Source of the DNA: Velthaea sp965214335
Lineage (GTDB): Bacteria; Vulcanimicrobiota; Vulcanimicrobiia; Vulcanimicrobiales; Vulcanimicrobiaceae
NCBI GenBank assembly: GCA_965214335.1
Contig: CBDCBO010000005.1
Span: 992,001 to 1,056,000, forward strand
Reading direction: 5' to 3'
Length of the DNA: 64,000 nucleotides
Part shown: one piece after another, positions 16,260-24,764 of the stretch
How the letters are laid out: every line of letters begins with the position of its first letter
How positions within the stretch are numbered: the first letter of the stretch is position 1
The notes under the pieces: generated by a model
What the model was told of the DNA's origin: nothing
The model's database searches: none
What the model saw: only the letters and a program-made list of their open reading frames with translations
Made by a program: the position numbers and the translations under genes

Positions 16260-17297
16260 TTAATAGAACTCCGTAACGTTAACCGTGTTGCGCAACGGTT
16301 CGCCGGCGGTGAAGCGTCCGATATTGTCGCAAAAGAGATTGACGATGCGTTCGTTTTCACGCACCGAAAGCGCCGCTGTGTGAGGACTGAAAATAACGTT
16401 CGGTAACGTCCAGAGCGGATTATCGGGCGGTAGCGGTTCGGGGGTGAAGACGTCGAGCACCGCGCCGAAAATCGCGCCGCTGGTCAAGGCGTCGATGAGC
16501 GCCGATTGATCGACGAGCGCACCGCGGCCCAAGTTGATGAAGATCGTCGATCTGCTCCAAGCGCCGATCATCGCTTGCCCGATCAGACCGCGCGTCGCGT
16601 CGGTTCCGGGTAATGTTGCCACGATCGTTTGAGCGCGCCGGCAGGCGTTATCGAGCCGATCGAATCCGACGACTTCGTCAGCGCTGCCGGTATGCGCCGC
16701 TGGCGTGCGCGCAACGCCGATGACGTGCATGCCGAACGCGCGTGCCCGTGCGGCGACGGCTTGTCCGATACCACCGAGACCGATAACGGTGATGGTGGAA
16801 CCGGCCAACTCGTCCATCGCATAATGATCCCAGCCGCGGGCGGCACGAATGCGCTCGAGCCGGCGCGCATCTTTGCGTAACGCGAGCAGACCATAAAAGG
16901 CGAACTCGGCCAGCATGCCGCCGTGCACGCCGGCCGCCGACGTGAAGACGATGCGCGCGAGATCGACGTCGGCCAGGTGCGCCGCACGCACTTGTTCGCC
17001 CGCTCCCGCCGACGTGCCGGCGACCCACCGCAGGGCCGGCGCGTTGGGCACGGCCGCCGCGAGGCCCGCACCGCTATCGCCCGGGACACCGAAGACAATC
17101 TCGGCTCTGCGGAGCATCGCCTGCCAGCGCGCCTCGCCGGCCGGGTCGCGCTCGAAGTCGAGGGCGCCGCGGTGGTCCGACGGATAGCGGGCCGGGGGTA
17201 ACAGTTCGGGCGCGAAATCGACCGTGATGTCGGGCCGCACGGCGGCGATACGGTCGACCAACTCGGCTTCGAGCGGAGTTGCGATCATGATCTTCAC
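16260..17297 (-). CDS. D-2-hydroxyacid dehydrogenase
   Basis: The 345-residue NAD(P)-dependent enzyme has the Rossmann motif GLGGIG at 173-178 and the three catalytic positions Arg258 (NLGRGALVD), Glu287 (FTPEPLP) and His306 (SPHTAA). It belongs to the D-isomer-specific 2-hydroxyacid dehydrogenase family; the exact substrate (glyoxylate, phenylpyruvate or another 2-ketoacid) cannot be read from the sequence. It lies 43 bases downstream of pccA on the same strand and may be the last gene of that operon. Confidence 0.88.
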   Translation of the reverse strand: MKIMIATPLEAELVDRIAAVRPDITVDFAPELLPPARYPSDHRGALDFERDPAGEARWQAMLRRAEIVFGVPGDSGAGLAAAVPNAPALRWVAGTSAGAGEQVRAAHLADVDLARIVFTSAAGVHGGMLAEFAFYGLLALRKDARRLERIRAARGWDHYAMDELAGSTITVIGLGGIGQAVAARARAFGMHVIGVARTPAAHTGSADEVVGFDRLDNACRRAQTIVATLPGTDATRGLIGQAMIGAWSRSTIFINLGRGALVDQSALIDALTSGAIFGAVLDVFTPEPLPPDNPLWTLPNVIFSPHTAALSVRENERIVNLFCDNIGRFTAGEPLRNTVNVTEFY

Positions 17298-17340
17298 GCT
17301 CTTCGGTAGTGTCGCACGGGCGCGTGCTCCTGCCGGGGAG

Positions 17341-19110
17341 TTACGCGAGCGTGATGAGCGGCGCCCGCGCCTCTACGGTGGCTCCGGTTGCCGTATGCAC
17401 GGTCACGACCGTACCGGCTCGCGGGGCGCGAATCTCGTTCATCATCTTCATCGCCTCGACGATCATCACCACGGCCCCTTGAACGACGGTGTCGCCGGGG
17501 CGCACCGCAATCTCAACGACCACGCCGTGCATCGGTGCAACGATGTCATTTCCGGCAGCCGCCCCGTTCGAGCGCGGCCGGATCTTTTTGGGTGCCGCGC
17601 CGGCACCGTTCGCCGCGGCCGTCCGGCCGCGCATGCCGGCCGGAAGATCGACGAACCGGACTCGGAAAAGTTTGCCGTCGACCTCGACGCGCAGCGTGTC
17701 GTCGTTGTCGGTCGGCGGCGTCCCGGCCGGCGCTTCCGGCTCGGTCGGCTCCGGGTCTCGCCACTGCGCCGCGAACGGCTCGAGCGTCGCCGTGCCGTAG
17801 CTCGCGCTCCGCACCGGATCGAAGCCGATGAGCGCGCGCAGCAGCGGTATCGTCGTCGGTACGCCGGAAATGTGAAATTCGTCGAGCGCGCGGCCGAGCC
17901 GCTGCAGCGTTTCGTCGCGATCGCGGCCCCAGACGATGAGTTTGGCGATCATCGAATCGTAATCGGGGGCGATCGTACTGCCGGCAAAGGCCGCTGAGTC
18001 AACTCGTACGCCGAAGCCGCCGGGCTCGCGGTACGTCGCAATGGTGCCGGGTGCGGGGCGGAAGTCGAGCGCCGGGTCTTCGGCGTTGATGCGCACTTCG
18101 ATGGCATGTCCGCGCAACGCCACATCAGCCTGGGAGAACGAGAGCGGCCGGCCGGCGGCCACCAAAATCTGTTCGCGCACCAGATCGATGCCGGAGATCG
18201 CTTCGGATACGGTGTGCTCGACTTGGATCCGCGTGTTCATTTCCAGAAAGAAGAAGTCGTCGCCCGCGACGAGGCACTCGATCGTGCCGACGCTATCGTA
18301 GCCGATCGCGCGCGCGGCGGTGATACCGGCTTCGCGCAAGCGGTCGCGCACGTGCGCCGCGATGCGGGCCGGGGCTTCTTCCCATACTTTTTGATGGCGG
18401 CGCTGTAGCGAACAATCGCGTTCGCCGATATGCACGACGTGGCCGTGTTTGTCGGCCACGATCTGTAACTCGACGTGCTTGGGATTCTCTAAATAGCGCT
18501 CGGCGTAAATGGTCGGATTATTGAAATAGGCTTGTGCTTCGCGTTGGGCATTGGTGAACGCGCTCGCAACGTCGTCGAGCGTGCGCGCGATCTTCAACCC
18601 TTTGCCGCCGCCGCCGCCCGACGCTTTGAGTGCCAAGGGCAAGCCGTAACGTTCGGCGGCTAGCCGGGCGGCGGCCGGATCGGCGATGGCTGCGGTACCG
18701 CCGGGTACAACCGGAACGCCGGCAGCGACCATCGCGACGCGCGCCCGAACTTTATCGCCCATCGCGTCGATCGCGCCCGGATGCGGTCCGATCCACGTCA
18801 AGCCGGCGGCGATGACCGCCTGCGCGAAGCCGGCGTTTTCGGCAAAAAATCCGTAACCTGGATGGACGGCGTCGGCGCCGCTGCGCCGGGCGACGTCGAC
18901 GAGCTTTTCGGCGTTGAGATAACTTAGCCGTGGCGCGGCCGGTCCGAGATGGTAGGCTTCGTCGGCCATGCGCACGTGCAGCGCAGCGCGGTCGGCGTCG
19001 GAATAGACCGCGACCGTGCGACAGCCCAGTTCCTTAGCGCTACGAATGATCCGGATCGCGATCTCGCCGCGATTGGCGACGAGGATTTTCGCAAACGGCG
19101 GCGCGGTCAT
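17341..19110 (-). CDS. pccA: Acyl-CoA (propionyl-CoA) carboxylase alpha subunit: biotin carboxylase plus biotin carrier
   Basis: The 589-residue protein combines biotin carboxylase with a C-terminal biotinyl domain. It has NRGEIAIRIIRSAKELG at the start, the Gly-rich ATP-grasp loop KASGGGGGKGLK, HVELQIVADKHG, ERDCSLQRRHQK and EMNTRIQVEHTV. The biotin site is EAMKMM with Lys555. Paired with the carboxyltransferase at 24765-26318 and with mce and mcm, the most likely substrate is propionyl-CoA; acetyl-CoA or another acyl-CoA cannot be excluded. Its ATG overlaps the stop of the 61-codon upstream gene (ATGA). Confidence 0.92.
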   Translation of the reverse strand: MTAPPFAKILVANRGEIAIRIIRSAKELGCRTVAVYSDADRAALHVRMADEAYHLGPAAPRLSYLNAEKLVDVARRSGADAVHPGYGFFAENAGFAQAVIAAGLTWIGPHPGAIDAMGDKVRARVAMVAAGVPVVPGGTAAIADPAAARLAAERYGLPLALKASGGGGGKGLKIARTLDDVASAFTNAQREAQAYFNNPTIYAERYLENPKHVELQIVADKHGHVVHIGERDCSLQRRHQKVWEEAPARIAAHVRDRLREAGITAARAIGYDSVGTIECLVAGDDFFFLEMNTRIQVEHTVSEAISGIDLVREQILVAAGRPLSFSQADVALRGHAIEVRINAEDPALDFRPAPGTIATYREPGGFGVRVDSAAFAGSTIAPDYDSMIAKLIVWGRDRDETLQRLGRALDEFHISGVPTTIPLLRALIGFDPVRSASYGTATLEPFAAQWRDPEPTEPEAPAGTPPTDNDDTLRVEVDGKLFRVRFVDLPAGMRGRTAAANGAGAAPKKIRPRSNGAAAGNDIVAPMHGVVVEIAVRPGDTVVQGAVVMIVEAMKMMNEIRAPRAGTVVTVHTATGATVEARAPLITLA

Positions 19111-19292
19111 CGGCTACGCCCGCGCGCGGCCCAGCGCGAGCGGCAGCGGCCGCCGCGGGCTGCCGCCGGATCGCGCGTGCCTAAACGGCCGGCGAAACTC
19201 CAGCGCAGCCCGACAGGCTCCTGCGGCGGGGTGTCGCGTTCGAGCAGCAGCCGGGCCGCGGCGAACACCGCGGCTAGCGCAGCGGCCGTCAT
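19107..19292 (-). CDS. Small protein coupled to pccA, possible acyl-CoA carboxylase accessory (epsilon/OadG-like) subunit
   Basis: This 61-codon gene is locked in place by ATGA overlaps on both sides: its start overlaps the hydrolase stop and its stop overlaps the pccA start. The product opens with an Ala/Leu-rich helix (about residues 2-18), then an acidic-proline linker, then R-W-S-F-A-G-R-L. That layout (an A-A-x-x-A helix followed by W-x-x-A-G-R-L) resembles the tiny accessory subunits encoded next to biotin-dependent carboxylases and decarboxylases. The resemblance is my reading of a short pattern. The remainder is Arg/Gly-rich and could be non-homologous. Confidence 0.5.
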   Translation of the reverse strand: MTAAALAAVFAAARLLLERDTPPQEPVGLRWSFAGRLGTRDPAAARGGRCRSRWAARGRSR

Positions 19293-20641
19293 CCGATGTC
19301 CGCCGGCGTGGTAACCGTGCGCAGCCGACCGTCACCATCGGCGCCCTGCTCGACGGTCCGGACGAGCCGGTCGAACGCGGCCCAGGCGAACGGGGCTTGG
19401 GCTTGCAGGCCGTAACCGAACGCCGCGAACGCGTCGACGTGCGTCCCGCCCGTGACGAGATAGAGTTGATGCAACGCGGAGCGCTGCGCGCGCGCAACGG
19501 CGCGTGCGTAGCCGAGCGCGTGATGTTCGGGCGTGACGAAAACGTCGTGCGTCCCGGCGATGGAGACGAGCGGTTTTTCAATTCTCCCGGTGTGCGCGAA
19601 CGCGCGGATTGCGGTCCGCGCCGCCGCCGACGGTGCGTACGCGGCGCGGTTCGCGGGAACGGCAAGCCCCGTTCCGTTGCACGTCGCCGGCAGCCGGGCC
19701 GCGTCGACGGGATCAGCGATGCAAGCCGGCGCGTCATACCAGGAGTCGGCTTCGGGGTCGATCAGCAGCGCATACGCGAAGAGCGTGATGTCGGCGTAGA
19801 ACGGAGCGACGTTCGAATAGTATTCGGCGTACAGCGAGGGGTGCGCGGCGTCGGCTTGCACGACATCGGGCGGAAAGCCGAAGCGCACCAAGCGCTGCAC
19901 GACCGCGGCGTCGGTAAAACCGCCGGCGATGTAGGCCGGCATTTCGCGTAAGAAGACGGGCAGTTCGTCGAGCAGGCTGCGTTCGGCCGACCAATACACG
20001 CCGGCCCATTCAACGCCGCCGTCGACGAGTTCGGGCCGCTGCTCGAGCAAGCTGCGGACTTGCCCGCCGCCGTTCGAGAGTCCGACGGCAAACGTCCGTT
20101 GCGGCGGCGCGTGCCGCTCGCTCAGCCAGTCGCGCGCGAACGTGATGAGCGCGGCGTAGTCGGCGTTCCAGCGATCGATCGGAATCGGCGCCGGCGAAAG
20201 CATACCGAAGCGCAGCGCTAATCCCTGAGCCAGTAGACCGCCGGAGTCGAACGGAATCGGATACGTCGCGCGCCGGTCGGTAACGCCGGCGGCGACTTCG
20301 AGCGTGGCGTTGACGGCGATCCCCTTATTGCTCGAAGCGAAGGCGTATCCGCGGGCCAGCGCGCACTCGCCCCAGACCAGATCGTTGCTAAACTCGTTGC
20401 GCGTGGCGGGCGTTCCGGCGGCGACGAGTGAACCGTTCCAGTCATCCGGCACGCGAATGACGTAACGCTGACCGGCCGCGTACGAACCCGTATATTGAAC
20501 GCCGGGAACCGGCCGCGTCGCGGGTGTCGGCAGCCCGGGCAGCAGCAGTGCCGCCGCGTCGCCGGCCGGATAATAGCCGGGTGTCGCAGCGGGCAGCGGC
20601 GCATATCCGAAGCGCAGATCGGCGACCGTTTGGGCCATCAT
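19289..20641 (-). CDS. Alpha/beta hydrolase, tannase / 3-hydroxybutyrate-oligomer-hydrolase-like
   Basis: The 450-residue alpha/beta hydrolase has nucleophile elbow GLSNGGGQ and an upstream oxyanion-type segment VPDDWNGSLVAAG. A late GTHDVFVTPEHH and TGGTHVDAF probably supply the acid and His. The arrangement resembles feruloyl esterase/tannase and D-(-)-3-hydroxybutyrate oligomer hydrolase families. No convincing signal peptide follows the chosen start. ATG 20641 overlaps the fabI stop in ATGA; the frame is open further upstream but that part is Arg-rich and lies in fabI. The substrate is unknown, and the coupling to fabI and pccA suggests an acyl ester. Confidence 0.75.
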   Translation of the reverse strand: MMAQTVADLRFGYAPLPAATPGYYPAGDAAALLLPGLPTPATRPVPGVQYTGSYAAGQRYVIRVPDDWNGSLVAAGTPATRNEFSNDLVWGECALARGYAFASSNKGIAVNATLEVAAGVTDRRATYPIPFDSGGLLAQGLALRFGMLSPAPIPIDRWNADYAALITFARDWLSERHAPPQRTFAVGLSNGGGQVRSLLEQRPELVDGGVEWAGVYWSAERSLLDELPVFLREMPAYIAGGFTDAAVVQRLVRFGFPPDVVQADAAHPSLYAEYYSNVAPFYADITLFAYALLIDPEADSWYDAPACIADPVDAARLPATCNGTGLAVPANRAAYAPSAAARTAIRAFAHTGRIEKPLVSIAGTHDVFVTPEHHALGYARAVARAQRSALHQLYLVTGGTHVDAFAAFGYGLQAQAPFAWAAFDRLVRTVEQGADGDGRLRTVTTPADIG

Positions 20642-21435
20642 GTGAGTTCGCGTTCGGCCTTGGTCGCGACGGGATCCGGATACATGCCCATGACATGATA
20701 GCCGGCGTCCACGAAGTGAACGTCGGCCGTGATTGCCCTCGAGAGGTCGGATGCGAGATACACGGCGCAATCGCCGACATCCGTCGCTGTAATGTTGCGC
20801 CGCAGCGGTGCCGCGGCGCTGACCTTTGCGAGCATCGAGGAAAAGCCGGCGACTTGGCGCGAGCTGGCGGTTTTGATCGGTCCGGCGGAAATGGCGTTGA
20901 CGCGAATGCCGCGTTCGCCGAGATCGAAGGCCAAATAGCGCACGATGGATTCGAGTGCGGCTTTCGCGATACCGGCGATATTATAATTCGGCACGATCGC
21001 CGTCGCGCCGTAATAGGTGAGCGCCATGATGCTCGCGCCGTCGGTCAGATTCGCGCGTAACGCCGAAACGAGCGCAATGAGCGAATACGACGAAATATCG
21101 AGCGCCAGCGCGAAGCCGCGGCGCGACGTTTCGTAGACCTTGCCGGCCAAATCTTCTTTGTTGACGAACGCGATCGAATGCACGAGTCCATCGAGCGGGC
21201 CGGCGTGTTCGGCCAGCGCCGACAGGGTCGCATCCGCGGCGACATCGCACTCATAAATGTTCGCGCCGCCGAGTTCGAGCGCCAGTTTTGCAACTTCAGC
21301 CCGAACGCGTTCGCCTTGATACGTTAAGGCGATTGTCGCTCCGTGCGCGTATAGTGCCGTCGCGATGCCCGTCGCGATCGACCACCGGTTCGTAACGCCG
21401 GTGACCAGAATTCTTTTTCCTTCGAGCAACTTCAC
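20638..21435 (-). CDS. fabI: Enoyl-[acyl-carrier-protein] reductase FabI
   Basis: FabI performs the last reduction of the fatty-acid elongation cycle. The 265-residue SDR protein begins with LLEGKRILVTG, and carries the family's NRWSIATGIA cofactor segment, HSIAFVNKEDL, LTYYGA and the Y-x6-K pair Tyr151/Lys158 in PNYNIAGIAKAALE. GTG 21435 gives the canonical N-terminus; the frame runs to an ATG at 21489 but those residues are Arg-rich. It lies 64 bases downstream of pqqB and overlaps the following hydrolase by 4 bases. Confidence 0.95.
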   Translation of the reverse strand: MKLLEGKRILVTGVTNRWSIATGIATALYAHGATIALTYQGERVRAEVAKLALELGGANIYECDVAADATLSALAEHAGPLDGLVHSIAFVNKEDLAGKVYETSRRGFALALDISSYSLIALVSALRANLTDGASIMALTYYGATAIVPNYNIAGIAKAALESIVRYLAFDLGERGIRVNAISAGPIKTASSRQVAGFSSMLAKVSAAAPLRRNITATDVGDCAVYLASDLSRAITADVHFVDAGYHVMGMYPDPVATKAERELT

Positions 21436-21499
21436 GAACGCTGCAATTACCGTCCGACGCCGGAATGTCCGCTCCACGCAGCGGCGCAACCAAATCGAA

Positions 21500-22396
21500 T
21501 TACAGCTCTAACGTTAGGCCGTCAGCGGCGACTTCGACGCCGTGCCGGCGCAGTGTCGCGAACGCCGCGGAGCTGGGGTCGAGCACCGGGTTGGTGTTGT
21601 TGACGTGCGTGACGAAGCAGCGTCCATGGTCGGTGCCGATCGCCGCCAAGGTACCGGTGTCGCCGTCGAGCGGCGCGTGACCGAGTGCGGTGGCCAACTT
21701 GTCGCCGACGCCGGTTTCGAGCATTTCACCGTCGCTGAAAAACGAGCCGTCGATGAACGTGACGTCGGCGGCGCGAATCTCGGCGGCCAAGGTCGCGTCG
21801 ACGCGCGCGAACACCGGTGCGAAGAGCAGGCTGCGTCCGCCGCGGGTGTTGACGACGTAGGCGGTTACCGCACCGCGGACGGCGCGCCGGCCGGCGAAGC
21901 CGGGCGTCAAGCCCGGAACGGGCACGGCCCGCACGATGAGTTCGCTGCCGATCGGATCGCCGTCGAAGGCTGCGAGCGGGCCGTCATCGGCCGCCGACCA
22001 GCGGTGGGGCGGATCGGCGAACTGCGCGAACGCCGGCTGCGCGGTGGCGATGTCGCGCACGACCGCGCTCGAACGCAGATGGAAGCGATGCTCGCCGGCC
22101 TGGCGCAACGTCACCAGACCACCTAAATGATCGACGTTGGCATCGGTCAGCACAATGCTTGCGATCGGTGTGCCGCGAACTCCGCGCGGCTGCAGCGGCG
22201 GATAAGCTTCGATTTGGGCGCCGATGTCGGGTGAAACGTTGAGCAGCACCCAACGCTCGCCATCAGCCGAAACGGCCAGCGACGATTGCAGCCGGTGCGG
22301 CTGCTCGCCGCGCCTCGCGGCGGCGCAATTCACGCAACGGCAATTCCATTGGGGGACGCCGCCGCCGGCCGCCGAGCCGAGCACGCGGACGATCAC
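21500..22396 (-). CDS. pqqB: Pyrroloquinoline quinone biosynthesis protein PqqB
   Basis: The metallo-beta-lactamase-fold protein is reported to hydroxylate the Glu-Tyr intermediate in PQQ assembly. The 298-residue product starts with the diagnostic VRVLGSAAGGGVPQWNCRCVNC and contains LTDANVDHLGG, FIDGSFFSDGEM and THVNNTNP. The GTG at 22396 overlaps the pqqE stop as GTGA, fixing both start and operon membership. It is the last of the pqq genes here, whereas most clusters place pqqB directly after pqqA. Confidence 0.96.
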   Translation of the reverse strand: MIVRVLGSAAGGGVPQWNCRCVNCAAARRGEQPHRLQSSLAVSADGERWVLLNVSPDIGAQIEAYPPLQPRGVRGTPIASIVLTDANVDHLGGLVTLRQAGEHRFHLRSSAVVRDIATAQPAFAQFADPPHRWSAADDGPLAAFDGDPIGSELIVRAVPVPGLTPGFAGRRAVRGAVTAYVVNTRGGRSLLFAPVFARVDATLAAEIRAADVTFIDGSFFSDGEMLETGVGDKLATALGHAPLDGDTGTLAAIGTDHGRCFVTHVNNTNPVLDPSSAAFATLRRHGVEVAADGLTLEL

Positions 22397-23484
22397 AAAG
22401 GTGCGACGGCCTCGCGCATCCGGCGCGGCACCAGCGTCGGGTGCCGATCGCCGGTGGCCCGGAGATCGACGATGATGTTGTGATCGGGGCTCAGCGCGCA
22501 CGCCGGATCGACGGCCGCGGCATTCCCGGTCAGCGCGAAAGCTTGGCAGCGGCAACCGCCCCAATCGATTTCACGGCGGTCGCACGAGCGGCACGGGTCG
22601 GGCATCCAGTCGGTGCCGCGAAACGTCGTGAAGGCCGAGGATGCATGCCAGATATCGGCAAGGCCGCGGTCGCGCACGTTATCGAAGTTGAGACTGCTGA
22701 TAGCGGCGGCGCCCGGGCAGGGCATGGCCCGGCCGTTCGGTGCAACGGTCATGAACGCGCGGCCCCAGCCGTGCATGCACGCTTTGGGCAAATCCTCAAA
22801 ATAGTCGGGCAGCACGTACACGATTTCGAGCTGGCCCGCCAGCCGCCGCTTGGCGTCGGTGGCGATCTGCAAGCCGCGTTCGACTTGCTCGCGGGTCGGC
22901 ATCAATCCGCCGCGGTTGCGATAGGCCCAGCCATAAAACTGGACGTTCGCAAGTTCGAGCTTGCGCACACCGAACGAAGCGGCCAAGTCGATGACCGCCA
23001 AAATCGAGTCGTGATTGTTCCGATGCAAAACGCAATTCAGCGTTAAGGCCATGCCGCTTTCTTGCACCCGCGCGATCGCCCCGAGCTTGCGTTCGTGAAC
23101 CACCGTGCCGGCGATCGCGTCGGCTAATTCGCGCTCGGGGGCTTGCAGACTGATCTGGATGTGATCGAGGCCGGCCGCCGCGAGTTCGGCGATCCGGGCC
23201 GGATCGAGGAACGTGCCTTGGGTGATGAGGTTGGTGTACAACCCGCGCTTCGACGCCGTTTCGATCAGAGTCGCAAGATCACGCCGCAGGGTCGGTTCGC
23301 CACCGGAAAACCCGAGCTGCACGATGCCCATGTCGGCCGCTTCGCCGATCACGCGCTGCCAGGTCGCCGTGTCGATTTCGTCGCGGTAGCCGTCGAGGTC
23401 GAGCGGGTTGTAGCAGTACGGACATTGCAGGTTACAGCGATACGTAAGTTCGCACAAAAGCGACAGCGGGCGAATCGCGGTCAT
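22393..23484 (-). CDS. pqqE: PqqA peptide cyclase PqqE (radical SAM/SPASM)
   Basis: PqqE forms the Glu-Tyr carbon-carbon crosslink in PqqA. The 363-residue radical SAM protein has C17-x3-C21-x2-C24 in LTYRCNLQCPYCYNP, the SAM-binding GFSGGEPTLR and a C-terminal SPASM region with CPGAAA, DPCRSCDRREIDWGGCRCQAF and further Cys. It overlaps pqqD upstream (ATGA) and pqqB downstream (GTGA). The expected partners PqqA and PqqD are both present. Confidence 0.97.
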   Translation of the reverse strand: MTAIRPLSLLCELTYRCNLQCPYCYNPLDLDGYRDEIDTATWQRVIGEAADMGIVQLGFSGGEPTLRRDLATLIETASKRGLYTNLITQGTFLDPARIAELAAAGLDHIQISLQAPERELADAIAGTVVHERKLGAIARVQESGMALTLNCVLHRNNHDSILAVIDLAASFGVRKLELANVQFYGWAYRNRGGLMPTREQVERGLQIATDAKRRLAGQLEIVYVLPDYFEDLPKACMHGWGRAFMTVAPNGRAMPCPGAAAISSLNFDNVRDRGLADIWHASSAFTTFRGTDWMPDPCRSCDRREIDWGGCRCQAFALTGNAAAVDPACALSPDHNIIVDLRATGDRHPTLVPRRMREAVAPL

Positions 23485-23765
23485 GCCAGCACCAGCATGC
23501 GGCGCAGCCGCAAACGATCGAAGAGCGCCGTCACGTCGTCACGCGCGCGGTCGTCGGCAACGTCGAAACGTTGGCAAATTTGGGCGACGATGTCATCGAG
23601 GGTCCGTTCTCCGTCTACGAGGGCCAGCGCGGCGGCGGCGCTCGCGTTGAGCTTGATCGCCCCTTCGGGGATCAGCAGCATCGCGCTGCCGTCGTCTTCG
23701 GTGCGCAGGCGCACGCCGCGTTCGAACGCCGGCCGGCTGGCGGGGCTCACCCGAACACGCCGCAA
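23481..23765 (-). CDS. pqqD: PQQ biosynthesis chaperone PqqD
   Basis: The 94-residue winged-helix-like RiPP recognition protein binds the PqqA leader and presents it to PqqE. It fits the family in length and in the patterns GAIKLNASAAAALALVDGERTLDDIVAQI and a C-terminal LRLRRML. The start lies 19 bases inside the pqqC 3' end and the stop overlaps pqqE, so it is a separate gene rather than a PqqCD fusion. Confidence 0.94.
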   Translation of the reverse strand: MRRVRVSPASRPAFERGVRLRTEDDGSAMLLIPEGAIKLNASAAAALALVDGERTLDDIVAQICQRFDVADDRARDDVTALFDRLRLRRMLVLA

Positions 23766-24445
23766 CTCAATGCGGTCGCATCAAAGATCGTCCACAGCAC
23801 GTCGCATTTAAAGCGCAGGGCGGCAACACACCGGTCCTGCGCCGCCGCGTCGAGCGCATGCTCGTGCACCCAGCCCAACGCCAGAGCAGCGTCCTCTTGG
23901 GCAAGCGGAATGCGAGTCTCGAAATAGCGTAGACCGGCCCGGTCGATCCACGGATATTGCGCGACGATGGCGGCCACCCGGGCGGCCATCACCGGCGGTC
24001 CAAATAGTTCGGTCAGCGAGGAAGCGACCGACTCGAGCCACGGCTTGCGGCGCGCGAAATCGACGTAGGCGTCGACGGCGAAACGCGTTCCGGGAGCGAC
24101 GCCGCGCTCGGACAGCACGTCGTTATCGTCCAAGCCCACGGCGCGACACAAGGCCAACCACGAATGGGTGCCGCCTTGGTCGTCGACGCTGCCGTCGTGG
24201 TCGGTAATGCGTTTGATCCAGGCGCGCCGATGTTCGCGGCTGGGCAAATTCGCGAGAACGAAGGCATCCTTGACCGGGATGGCCTTTTGATAATAATACC
24301 TATTCGCGACCCACGACCGGACCTGGTCGGGCGTCAGCGTCCCCGCGACGAGCCGGCGATGGAAGGGATGCTTATCATGGTAGCGTTCTGCGCCGACGGC
24401 GCGCAGGCGCGTTACGAGGTCGGCGGCCGGTTCGGTTGCGATCAT
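23747..24445 (-). CDS. pqqC: Pyrroloquinoline-quinone synthase PqqC
   Basis: PqqC catalyses the final ring closure and eight-electron oxidation to PQQ. The 232-residue helical protein has the family motifs YHDKHPFHRRLVAG, WVANRYYYQKAIPVKDA, DHDG and GLDDNDV, plus a late FKCDVLWTIFDA. It begins 60 bases after the pqqA stop and overlaps pqqD at its 3' end. Confidence 0.96.
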   Translation of the reverse strand: MIATEPAADLVTRLRAVGAERYHDKHPFHRRLVAGTLTPDQVRSWVANRYYYQKAIPVKDAFVLANLPSREHRRAWIKRITDHDGSVDDQGGTHSWLALCRAVGLDDNDVLSERGVAPGTRFAVDAYVDFARRKPWLESVASSLTELFGPPVMAARVAAIVAQYPWIDRAGLRYFETRIPLAQEDAALALGWVHEHALDAAAQDRCVAALRFKCDVLWTIFDATALSCGVFG

Positions 24446-24505
24446 AGGGAACGGCGCCCGGTCATGCCGCCACAGCGGCGCGACCGGGCGCGAGTTCTAC
24501 GGATC

Positions 24506-24610
24506 TTAGCGGCTGAATTCGCTGTCGTTGACGTAGGCGGTAATCTCGAATCCGAGACCGATTTCTTCGATCTGCGGGGTGTCCCAAGCTTCGCGTTGCA
24601 GGTCTGTCAT
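24506..24610 (-). CDS. pqqA: PQQ precursor peptide PqqA (34 residues)
   Basis: A short gene found by reading the minus strand upstream of pqqC: ATG at 24610, stop TAA at 24508-24506. The peptide opens MTDLQREAWDTPQI and contains Glu22-Ile-Thr-Ala-Tyr26, the E-x3-Y crosslink site that becomes PQQ, preceded by the usual acidic leader. A strong Shine-Dalgarno (GAGAGGAAG) sits about 8 bases before the start. Placement just upstream of pqqC-D-E-B confirms it. Confidence 0.97.
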   Translation of the reverse strand: MTDLQREAWDTPQIEEIGLGFEITAYVNDSEFSR

Positions 24611-24764
24611 GAAAAAACTTCCTCTCAAAATAACGAGTAAGGCCGTTTGAGTCTATTCGTTTCCGAGAAAACCGGCCCCCTGCCGAAACAAAACTTCGTG
24701 CTCGGGCGAGGTTGCAGCGCGACCCGAATTTTTCTCACAATCGATGGCCGCTCGCCAAACGCGG

